In this document: positions 25,001 to 37,500 of the stretch, in pieces | How positions within the stretch are numbered: the first letter of the stretch is position 1 | Layout: every line of letters begins with the position of its first letter | DNA from: Trichobilharzia regenti | Taxonomy: Eukaryota > Platyhelminthes > Trematoda > Strigeidida > Schistosomatidae | Direction of reading: 5' to 3' | Assembly (NCBI GenBank): GCA_944472135.2 | Contig: OX235270.1 | Location: forward strand, 147,947,632-148,011,631 | DNA: 64,000 bases | Translations under genes and position numbers: made by a program | The notes under the pieces: model-generated | What the model was told of the DNA's origin: nothing | Databases searched by the model: none | What the model saw: only the letters and a program-made list of their open reading frames with translations

Positions 25001-28000
25001 TGCCCTGGAATTTAAAGATGCAAGAGGTGTGAGGCATAACTGAATTCCTGAAATAATTTCTTCAGTGAGAAACTTTGTTCTATGACTAAGCGTTATGATG
25101 CAAAGTATCGTTTTCTTCTCAATCATAAATTTGATTATTTTTTGCTTTATATTGTTTAACCGTTACTTACTGTGAAGAGAATTACTGCCACTTTATTTTT
25201 CCTTTGTAGATACAAAGTCTGTGAACACATCCATCATACTTGTGGTAATGAACTTCTTGTTTTAAAATATCGAATACTTCGCTTAAAGAATCGTATCCTG
25301 GATAAACGCAATGACCACCCTTCTGCAAGTGTATCAATCCATTCAGACGCTGAAGCAGTCAAACTAGCCAGTTGTATTTTCCAGTATTTGGAACGCAGTC
25401 TATGCCATGATAATAAGGAATTCAGCAGTGATAATGAACAGTTTAAGAATCTTTTGTCTATTTGCTTTGAACAAACTGAAGTAATTAAATTGTATTATTT
25501 ATTATTATTTTCATATTTTATGTGAATACTTTCTGCCTGATACATTACTTCGCATATTTACTCCTTAATGGACTAGTGTAAATAGAATCAAGAGGCATGA
25601 AGGTGCAAGACTCGTGTATTTTCAACACTTACATGAAGTTAATGCTTCTGTGGAGTTTAGAGACTTCACACGCACCCCACCAAAGGCATTTCCAATAAGC
25701 TGCAAACTTTAATCAGCAGCTGACTTTACTTTATACTGAAAAGATCACATGGTCAGAAAGAATAAGCAGTAGGGAATTTCGGCAACTAACCAACCAACAA
25801 CAAATATGCTCAAGGGAATTGAGATGGATTTGACACAACACTGAGGAGATAATTTAATGCCATGTCACGTAAGCTGAATGGAAAACGGCAGGTCGGGTGT
25901 TTGATGGTGGCTTTGAGGAGGTCGTGTGAGAAGGGGATAAAAGCTTATGGATTGTCGTAGAGCCAGCTAAAATGAACAAGATGAAATGGAGGTCATCTCT
26001 GTCGGAAGCCTTTTCAAATTTGATACAGTTGAGGTTGATTTGACTATCATTCTATGCTCTGTTCAGTGGTGACACGAAGTCCTGCAATTTGATCCGCACA
26101 TTAAAAGCAGTAACTGATGATGGTGGTAACTATCAGTGTTCTCCTAATATCTTCATATTCATCTTTTGTTGTTATCACTAATGAATGTGCTAATTACAAG
26201 TTCCTATAGTAGTTCCGTTCATCTCAAGTCATCCTCTTTCTTTTATGACCGATGTTATCTGAAGTAGGAGTAACCTGAGCAACGTCAGCTATGCTTGTGG
26301 TGTCCAGCCGGAGTTCTCAGAATGTTAAAAAGACAGTGGAAACAGACTCCTGACCAAACAGTAATTATAATTATAATTTTTCATTAGCCTTCGCCATACA
26401 CATTCTCTCTCCGGACCAATGTTCATCTACTGGAGTACCATTACATTTCTATTTGCTTTAAGCCTAAGACAACTTGAAATGATGCACTCTTGTAAAATGC
26501 AAACTGTCACGTTGACTCATTCATTTCTTCACATTCAAAGTCCCTAAGACATCTAGTCATTGTTTGCGCACAGTCTTCATTTCGTTTCATATTTGTTATA
26601 GGGTGTGTTTTTGCTTCTAGTTTTTCAATGAAATAATAATTGCAAATAACTTTGCATATGTTTACTTGTCTCTTTTTTACTTGTAAAAAGGTTCTTGCTG
26701 ATTGGGATGAAGACCGAACATTGAAAGTATTATTCAAGTTGACAAATGCTTCAATATCTGAACTGCTTGGTTTCATCAATAGTTATGTGAAAGAAAATTC
26801 ATCCAACCAGCGTGCTACTTATCTAATCTTACGAGCATATTTCAAATATCGGTATGCTAATAACTGTTCATCCTACTATTATTTTTACATAGTAGTAACG
26901 TCTTGTTGTTAAATGGTTGGGGGGTGCCATTGTCAGTAAGCCATGAACCTAGGTTTCTTGCTAACAGAATTCATACAACCGCTTACCTTTATTGTTTTGA
27001 ATAAAGATAGTACGAACATATTTGCAGGATAATACCAGCTGGTTTTATTTCATTGATTCTCTTCAACCACCTACATGCTAAAAAAAAAATCAGTTATAAG
27101 GTACAAATTTTCTAAACCTACTTTTTACAATGACTTCAAGTTATCGATAGAAAGTACAGTTAGCATATAATTCCAAAGATGACGTAAGTAGACGAATTAT
27201 TCAGAGAACCCGAACAACTCAATGGTAACCTCTCTGACTTCAGTACTGAGTGATGTTGTTTCGTATATCAGAATGGGTATATGAGTCTCCTCAAGGTTGC
27301 AAAGACACCTTGCTGACGAGTGCTAACAACTACGAAACCTAGGTCTAGAGTCCCTGTCTTGTGGATCGTTATGAATCTGACAAATATGTACAGACTTTTT
27401 ACCACCTTTCAGTCATCCATCCTACATGATCTGGTGGCCTGTATAAAAAGAGACGTATGAACACTTTGTGTTTAAAAGTAGTGATACGTTTTAATACTTA
27501 TGTAAATATCGTGTGTGTGTGTGTATTGCCTTCAAGTCTTTCATTTCCAAATAAAACTGATTAATTTATCGCCTAAATTATTTGCAGTCAGTGTCAAAGA
27601 AAAGTTTCACAAGGAACTACGCCTAATGCTTCAGATGATGATGATGGTGATGACGACGAACATGAAGACGATACAGCTACAGTCTCTAATAACTGGAAAG
27701 AATTTCTGAAAAATTGTAGCATGGATGTTATGGAGTTATACATCAACTTGCTAATTTGCTACGGACTGACATCCTCTTCTGATGCATTGTTAAATTTCCT
27801 AGAATCGTATGATGACTATCGCGTGGATTTTGTATTAAGGGTATGTGTGTGTGTTTGTGTGTTCATTACACAATTCATTGTGTTGTTGTTGTTGTTGCTG
27901 TTACTTTCTCGTTTTCCATTTCTTTTATTATTTTCTATTTGATAAAAGGACTCATTTTTATCACCTTTGCACATATGCCTTTCAGAAGTATAAACAGGTG

Positions 28001-31000
28001 TACATTGGTCAGATATTCTTGTAGAGTAATGAAAGTCAGACACTGCTGTTTTAGCCGTATATTCATAATCCCCGTTTATGTATAGTACACAAACATCAAA
28101 CTGCTTCATTCAAATGTTTTGAAGACGGTATGTGGGATGTTCATTATAATAAAAGTTCTTTTTCTACTTCCCAATGAGTGAATGAAAAACAAATCGAATC
28201 CCGGTGGGTGCGTACTGCTGAAGAGTCCTAAACTAGGACAAAACAGCTGTCCAGTACTCCCAGGTTTTCCAATGGTTCTCTAACTGATGTCAGCTCATGA
28301 TGAAATCCTGAAACCAATCAAATCCCTACAAACCAATACTTGAAAACGATATCGTTGTTTTCACTAACATTTCGCTATTTAATGCCATCAACAGTTTTAT
28401 CAAAGTAGTATTACTAACCTAGAATTTACAAAATCTTAGCTTATATATATATATATATATATAAACTTAATCATCATTCATCAGCATGGGGTAATTTTTA
28501 CCTTGTTGTCAAATTGGCCAATCGGTAAAGACAACAAAACCATGTGTAGATTATGGGATTTGATAAGTGTATAAAATCATAAAAGCAGCATGTGTCTACA
28601 TAATGAAATTGCTTGTCACATTCGTGTTCATTTTGTCACTTTGTGGGGGAGGGTGCTGTGTTGTAACCAGGTCAAATTCTGCTTCAGTGCATCATTCCTT
28701 TTCATCGTGCATCGGTGGCACAGTGGTTAGGACGCTCGCCGACGAGGCACTCCTTTACCTCGCTCAGCCATTGATAAAAGCTGGTAAAGAGGAAAGGTTG
28801 GGCATGAGACTAGCAACCTCTCTTCCTGTAAAAATAAACACTGCTACAGAAACTTCAAGTGTCTAGCTTGAAGCCCTATGTTCCACTGGGGAACGTGAAG
28901 GATTAAAAGAAATCCCTTTTCACCAAGCAATTTGGATTCCATTCTATATGAAGTGTTTCTGATGATGTGAAACATTCTTTGTGATTTCTGAAGTCTTATT
29001 CTGGATTATTTCAATGTTGTCAAAGTCGATTTCGTGACCTGATTCTATAGTATGCGCACCTATAGCTGATGATTTTTCAAGCTTTTCTAGTTTAATTGGA
29101 TTTCTCGGTGGTCGAACAGAGGCTCTACGGTGTTCGTTTCCCCTGATTTTGATTTCTCTCTAGCTCTCTACCTTCCCGCTGATGGGGTATGATAATTTGA
29201 AGTCTAAATATTTATTGGAGTGGGTTTTCTTCTTGAATATGGATATACTAAAATGTTCGTTTTCCTTTCTCTTAACTAGACAGTCTAGCAATGGTAGTTC
29301 ACCGATGTCTGATTCTGCTTCCGAAGTGAACTGGATTTTGGGAGATACACAGTTTATTTTCTCCAGAAATGAATTGTGTAGATCTCATTTTAGTACTACA
29401 AAAGTGTCATCCACATATCTTAACCATATTTTCGGAGTGAGTATGCTTTAAAAGATATTATTTTCGGATTTATTCATGTAAAGGTCGGTGACTATTGAGG
29501 AGACTGGTGAACCCATAGCAACACCATTATTCTGTCTATATAAACTCCCTTTAAATGTAAAATAATTACTTTCTAGACAGAATTTTAAGCTCTTAATTAT
29601 TACAGTGGTGTCCAGTGAACATCTCTGTGATAGTGTTGTATCTGATTCTAGTAGACTGGAAATGATATCAAGACTTTCGGTAATAGGGGTACTAGTATAT
29701 AATGAGACGACGACGTCGGTGGTTCATTGGTAGTATATAATGAGTTAATATCATGGCTTACCATAATATCTCTCTTAAACCAATGGCACCAACGAGGTAT
29801 AACTGCGGTTTTGGAATACTACAGAATGTATTTAGGCCATCGTTAAACTGCTTGTAATTATTAGACTTCTGCATAGAAGTGAAAATTAACAAATTTCTTA
29901 CTTGTTACTTAATATTCATATCATAGGGTAATTTGAAGTCGTCCGAAAAGATGCGTGAGAAGTGGAATGAATTCAAGATTCAGATTGTCCATCCTTTCAG
30001 TTTTCCTTGAGCACAGTGTTAGAAACAAATGTCCAATTTATAAATTATATGATAGCGAAACGACATTTTCTAAACTTCAGGGTTTTTTTGGTAAATCGAA
30101 AATTTAGTTTTATCCGTTAGTGTGGCACAAAGAAGAGAAGTCGGGTTTGCAACATGACTGCTAAGTCAGTTCTATTGTATGACTCAGAAACTCATTGCGT
30201 GAGTCATGAACGGCATTTCCAACAGTCTGATGCACACTTATATCTCAACAGTTGCCTTTGCCCGATACTGAGGATCAGATGACTGGCCAGGAAGAATTGG
30301 CTACAAGAAACTCCGGGAACAAACCAACCAAGAACCAGTCGTTCAACAAATATCCCGAAGAAAATAGAGTTGGATAGGATGCACTCTGGGGATGACGGTG
30401 GATGACATTGTGCGCCTCACCCTTTAGTAAAACCCTAGTGGAAAACGACGAGTTGGGTGTCCGAGGGTGACATAGAGGAAATTGTATGAAAAGGAGATGA
30501 GAACTTATGGTTTTTAATCGTGGGGGCAGCTGAAGAGGACTGCAAATAACACCATGGACACCATGGAGATGTCCTGTTGAAAGCCCCTATATTCCACTCG
30601 GAACCCAAGATAATCATAATAATGATAGCAATTTACTTGCGCTAAACGAATATTGATTGGATGATTTCATCATGAGTTCACATCAGTTACAGAACCATCG
30701 GAAAACCTGAGAGTACTGGACAGATGTTTCGGCGTAGATTGGGACTCTTCATCAGCACGTGCTCACTGATGTCTTGTGTTTTGTAGCACAAATTAAGTAC
30801 AATACTTTAGATAAAGCAATAAGTAGACGTAATTTGTCTGAATCGTGTTGCAATGTATTTGCGCAACACATTTCGAACAATCTGATCACACACGGACTTG
30901 TCATAGGAATATATACGTATGAAATTAATAAAGAGTTAAGAGGTAAGAAAATAGACTACTTAGGTCAAGTTAAAAGGACATATTGAAGGTCAGAATAACA

Positions 31001-31484
31001 GTGAAGATCACTCAGCCAAATAGGAGAGGTAATAGTACATCTGCCAGGGTATCAAAACAAAGTTTAGCAAAGAAGGTTTAGTGTGATGACGAATTGTTTT
31101 TGAACGCATAAAAATGTTCTAAACTTCCTGATTGCTTCCACAAACTTTAGGATACTCCCTCCCCCGAACATGTTTTATAGACAGGTTTCAAAGATATGTT
31201 AACGTCAATTTTATGTCCTGTCTCTATAATATGTTTCGCAATAGAGGAGCTAGGTCTCCTGCTCTCATCATTAGTGGGTTCTGAAGATTCCATTTGTTTC
31301 TGGAGCCATTTAGGAATATGCTCTGAAGCCAGTCCTTACCTGCAGAGATTGATGAGTCCTCCCCATTTATATATGCGTGCCCACACGTACATTCAAATTG
31401 GTAAATACAATGGGATGTGATGTCATTTTTCGCATGTTCGGATACTGTTCGAACAATACTTTAGTTAAGTGGTTAAGTGCTTGT

Positions 31485-31523
<39 letters not shown>

Positions 31524-34500
31524 TTGAATGAATATGAAGTTTCATCTGTTCAGTGTCAATGAGTACCACGCTTCTCAGTTGATCACAGGTCCAATTTTAC
31601 TATTGATTTTAGTAACTTTACTTTGATTTTCCTACTCAGCTTCATATCTTGTCTGTGTTATAATTAATTTTTATTTAACTGAGGGAGGGAGGTTATAAAT
31701 TACCATTCACATGAACACAACAAATTTGATTAATAATGACAACAGTGATCGTGAAGTTGTAACTCGTTTTGTTTAATGTAGGGAAAAATTTCACTAACAG
31801 TTGACGCCTATCTAATTTTATCTATTTTATTATTTCTTTTCCAGATTATATCAGTGGAAAAGTATCCTAGAGAAGTTGCCTACCTGTATGAAAAGTCTGG
31901 AAACTTTACAAAAGCTATGGAGTTGTATGAACAGGTTCGATTAGCTTTTTGTTTTTGTTTTTTTTTTATCACTGAAACATGAACTTATTTTTTTCTCGTT
32001 TGAATAATTATTCCTATAATCAGCTTAAAAGCACAGATCATTGAATGAAAACTGTTTAAATGAATTTTTACCTTTTTTTAAGATACTACTATAGTTAACT
32101 TGTGCGCGTCGGTGGCACAGCGGTTAGGATGCTTGCTGACCACGCACAGGGTACGGGGTTCGATCCCCGGCAACCTACGAGGCACTCCTTTACCTCGCTA
32201 AGCCAGAAGTAATGCTGATAAAGAGGGAAGGTTGGACATGAGGCTGGCTAGCAACCCCATCCTGTAAAAATAATTACCACTGCTACAGAAAATTCAAGCC
32301 TATAGCTTGAAGCCTGCCTGTGTTCCACTGAGAACTTGAAGGGAAAAAAATAGTTAACTTACAATATCATCTACACAGATGTTGTAACAACAGAAGACAA
32401 GGGCCAGGCAACAGATCGTTTTATTATGAAAATCAACACGTATTTATACATATTTCAGACAACATTATTATAGACAAGCGCAGTCATCTGATTGGTTGTT
32501 TAGGTAGACAAACGCAGGCTTCTGATTGGTTGTTTCGGGATTCCTTGACAAACAGAGTTCTCTATCTGCGAATCATATTTTGCCACGTTAACTTCGCTGT
32601 GATTGGTTGTTGACTCAGCCTTGTTCACGGCCCATATTAGTGACCTAGACCTTAACGTAGATTAGTGCCAACCAATCGGCTAGCAGCCTGCTCTCACCAC
32701 ACTCGTCCCCCCGTCAAATACGTGCGACTGAAGTCGGCTTGATCTACTTGGTGCAGGCGTCATCGTTGGCTTGTCTCGCTGTATCCATTTCTGGAGCTCG
32801 CTGACGTTCACGCGCCTCTCCTTGTTCGCCATTGCGACTGTGTCTGCGTAACCCCATCTCGAAGTGACCATATATGGTCCTTCCCACTTTGGAAACTGTT
32901 TGCCTGACCCTGTCGAACATTCGTCCCTACTTCGGCCCACACCTTCATATGCTGCTTTCGCCCGACCTCCCAGCAGCGTCTCAAGTAGCAGCTCCATCGC
33001 TGACAGATCTTGAACGCCACTCAACTGCGCAGAAGCCTTGAAGTCCTGCCCGAAGATCCATATGTCTCCATCAAAAACTGCAGGGTATAGGCTTTTCATT
33101 TGTCGGTAGGCAGCGACACCAAATGTAACAACAGAAGACAAGGGCCAGGCAACAGATCGTTTTATTATGAAAATCAACACGTATTTATACATATTTCAGA
33201 CAACATTATTATAGACAAGCGCAGTCATCTGATTGGTTGTTTAGGTAGACAAACGCAGGCTTCTGATTGGTTGTTTCGGGATTCCTTGACAAATAGAGTT
33301 CTCTATCTGCGAATCATATTTTGCCACGTTAACTTCGCTGTGATTGGTTGTTGACTCAGCCTTGTTCACGGCCCATATTAGTGACCTAGACCTTAACGTA
33401 GATTAGTGCCAACCAATCGGCTAGCAGCCTGCTCTCACCACAATGTAATAGGGAATCATTTATTCGCATAAGAAGAAAGACAATGATTGTTCTGAGTAGA
33501 ATTCCAATTGTACACAAAATACAAAATTAATTCAATAACTGATTGCTCATATACTGTTGCAAGGTAGCAACATGTGGAATCTTTATAAATTCGAATTATC
33601 AAGTTTTTGGTTTTACAGAGATTCGATTGGTTTCAGTTTTGCTCATGAATTGAACCATTGGAAACCTTGGAGTTACTGGACAGCTGTTTCTTGGACTCTT
33701 TGGTTAATACCCATCCAAAACTCCACGAGAGCCCATCGTGTGTGTTGTGCATTGGCTTAAACACTCAACCTGCATTCAGAGGTTCCCGGGGTTCGAATCC
33801 CACTCCATCTACCTCAGCCTGAGCAGCTGGGTAGTAAAATTAGATCCCACACACACACAGCGTGGCTCACAGCCCACCCACTCCTGGGTAATTGTGCTCT
33901 AACAACCTAGAACCTTCGAGTTACATGGTGACTTCGTGTATCATTCAGCTACGGGACGGAATCGTTCGTAAACGCCTCTGCAAATCTCCGAGGAAAATAA
34001 ACTTCGCCACAAGTCTGTGACTGACGTTTTCCTGCAAGAAACTGTTCAGGCAGAACGTGAAAGACAAGCTGTCGCATTGGGTCACTTCAACATGCATAAT
34101 TCCAGTTAACGCGGAACTGAGTACATCGGCCGTACCATGCACCAACTTAAAAAACGCACTCGTGAACACTATCCAGCCTGGAATCCAATAGCTCAGCAAT
34201 TCTAACTTCACACAAGTTGGGTGTGAAAACAAATACTCACCGTTAACGTTGGCTTGCTATCATGCTAAACACCTTGAACTGTCAAAGTTAGCATTGTTGG
34301 ACCATGGGCTTCCATCTCAGCGACGGAATGGTGTATGAGTACGCCTTGCAACCTGAAGATCTTGGGTTTCGATCCCTGGTGAGGTCATGGGGCTGTCTAA
34401 AACTCTCAAACAGTTGCCCACTGTGTGTCCAGGTTTTCAATGGTTCTCTAACTGATCTACCCTGGAATGTGAATTACAATCCCTTTATGCAGTATTAAAA

Positions 34501-37500
34501 GGCCTAATTTTGATAACAAAAAAAAACACGCTTAGAAATCTGAATTGGCTGGTTGATTTTTAGTCAATCAACATGGCACATTATTAGACTAACTTTGTTT
34601 TGCTGTTTTGGTTTTTCTCTCTCACCTGCACAAAGAGAGGTACTCACAATCATGTAGAATAGAATAACGACTAACTCACTTCTGTGATTTTTTTTTGTGA
34701 ATGTTGTTGTGCTAGTAGCCGAAGATTATCATGTTGTTTTTACAGTTGGTTTTGATTTATTAAGCACCTGTTTCAGACCACTTCGATCGTAGGTAAAATT
34801 GGAATAAATTAACTGTTGGACAGTAAAAATATAAAGTGTAAATGAGAAATGAATACATCCTAGCTACTTTAGAATTGATTTTCTCTACTTTGAATGCTGA
34901 ATTCTATTGGTCAGTATTGTTAAAACACCTGTGTACTGTAGTATTTCTATATGTAGAGTCAATGCTACCAATACCTAAGTCAGATTATGTTTACTCAAGT
35001 GAAATATTTGAAAACTTTGTCTAATTTAATATCTCTAGGTTTTTTCTGAAGCTTGGAAAAAGTTAATCAAAACAGAACATGAACTGGGAAGTAATTCTGC
35101 AGAACTGACTTTTAACAACAATAATAATTGTAAACTGCATAACCCTGTAACAGGTGAATGTAATTCAATGCTACAACAACTTTATGCTGACGTTGAGCAA
35201 TCTAGTCAACGTCTTTTAAGCTTCTGTCAGCGTAGATGTACACAAGCGAGTAATCAATCAGAGATTGAAGTGAGTTCAATTATTTTAAGCGCATTAGAAT
35301 TAAAGCATTGTCAGTTTTAATCAAGACATACTAATCTCTGATTATTTATGGCTTGTTGTATGAAACCTATAAAAACTTTATAGCAAATAATGTGATGAAA
35401 TAATACTAAGAAAGTTGTTCACCGACTAGCTGTTGTATATACTTTCGCCACGTTGTTTTCTTATTCCTTTACGTTCTCAGTGGAACATAGGGTACTTCAA
35501 GCTAAAGCTCAGAAGTTTCTATAGCACTGATGATTATTTTTACAGGATGGGGTTGCCCAACCTTCCCTCTTTACCAGTCTTACTACTAGCTTAGCGAGGT
35601 AAACGAGTGCCTCGTAGGGTGCTGGGGATCGAACCCCGGATCACCTGTGTGGGTCGCCGAGCACTCTACCGCTGTACCACCGACTCATTTGCCGTACTGT
35701 AATGACTGAATTGATGTGCCATTCACTCTGTCCTCTTCTATGCTTATTAGACTTAGCCATGGAAAGTGACAGATAGATAGATGTGAAAAGGGCAGTTGTA
35801 TTTGACCACAGATATTTGCCTCCCCTCTCCCATGTTTAATGCTAATAGAATGAGTAATATTGAGGATAGGTGTATAGTGCTAAGTATGGAGGCAAAATAA
35901 ATCGATGAAGTTGCGGAGCTACATCGCCTGAGATGGTTAAGACAGGTGTTACGCACGCCAAGTCACTGCTTTCTTCTCCCATTGGATCAGGTGGAGAAAA
36001 CATGGCATCGATCCGTACAGTGTTTAACTGACGACTTAAGCCAGTCACGAGGGGAGCTATAGGCGCCTTGTTGGTATCTTCGATACACTTGGAATCAATG
36101 TCTTGAAAGCGTTGATGGTATATATCACAATGGTGCAGATGCGTTCTCTCTTTATAAACTCCTAGATCTATTAAATTCTCATTATTCACCAGGTAATTAT
36201 TCTTTTTACCGGACACTCGCGTTCATTATAGTTCCTTTTACTCTTTTTCTCTACTTTTGCTCTCTATGGAGTGTGACAACTTGATGTGATGCATTTTTGT
36301 GCAAAGTTATAAGTTGAAAACTTATTAAGTAAGTCAGTATTCTAAATTATTGGACAGATCACTTTTATTGATTGCCATTCGTTACACTGAATTTGGTAAC
36401 TTGAAGATTTTTTTATAAATCACTATGACTTTCCCCAGAATCCTACAATATAATCATATAATCAGGTTAAAATGGTCCTCATACTTGCAGTAAAATATAT
36501 ATTATTATCCATGTGAGCACCATCCAACTCTTTCCATCACCAGCCTATTTAAAAACAAAAAGTGTATAGTACACACACATACATGCCTCCTAAATTATTC
36601 TGGTCTCAAGTTTTTGACATTTTATTGAGTAAAAGTATGTGTTAACTTCTGCTTTCTTATATTATTATTATTATTATAGGTTATATGGTTCAGCGTAGTC
36701 GATTTACTAATGAAGTGCGAATTCCTCCAAAATCATCCTGTGTTAAATGCCTACTTGAGTGGCATATTTTACAGTGCCTTCTCACTAGTCATCACTTATT
36801 TGCCACCAGCTACTATTGTATCTCATATCTTGAATGTAAGTTGACAGGTTGTCTAACCGTTACATCATTGTGTATAAATTGAATTGTTAAAATATTGTCC
36901 CCTTCATTCGCTTTTATCCCTTTGTGTGTGTGTGTGTGTCTGTGTGTGGCTACAACAATCTTCAGCAGGGTATAGTCTTACACTTGTACAGAGTATACCT
37001 GCTTTTATATTTCGCACTGAAAATTGGAGTTTATTTTGCTCTTTCTTATAACCCTCGGTTGAAATAATACCTCTGTTCTTTGTCGTTGTTTGTTTGCTAT
37101 GTTTTTCCACCTAGCAATTGAAACGTTCACCCCCACCCCAAAAGTATGGTGGAGGTATGTAGATGACACATTCACTATACTTAGACCACGGTGTATAGGT
37201 AGACTTTTCGAACACATTAATTCAAAGGTGAAGGCAATTCAATTCACTTATGAATTGGAAAGTCAGGAAGGGGAACTTCCAATGTTAGATTGCAACGTAA
37301 AAAGGGAAGAATATAGGAAGTTAAACACTAGTGTTTACAGGTAACCCACACACTCAAACAGATATTTGGACTTCAGATCATCCCATCCTATGTCAGTAAA
37401 AATAGGATTGGTGAAATGTTTAAGTGACAGAGCAAAAAATCTAAGTAGTACCAATGAAAATCTAAGACAGAAAGTGCCACATGTAATAGAAGCCTTGAAA

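Noticed and set aside
27843..28109. Open frames on both strands with Cys/Val or Thr/His runs
   Set aside because: They are translations of GT and TTG simple repeats next to the exon 10 donor.
28959..28973. Another hammerhead core (CTGATGA...GAAAC)
   Set aside because: Only three bases separate the two core elements, leaving no room for stem II, and no stem I partner is nearby.
32680..33192. Independent host gene on the - strand
   Set aside because: The frame starts inside an LTR and ends in the opposite one; it is the deleted polyprotein of the LTR element.
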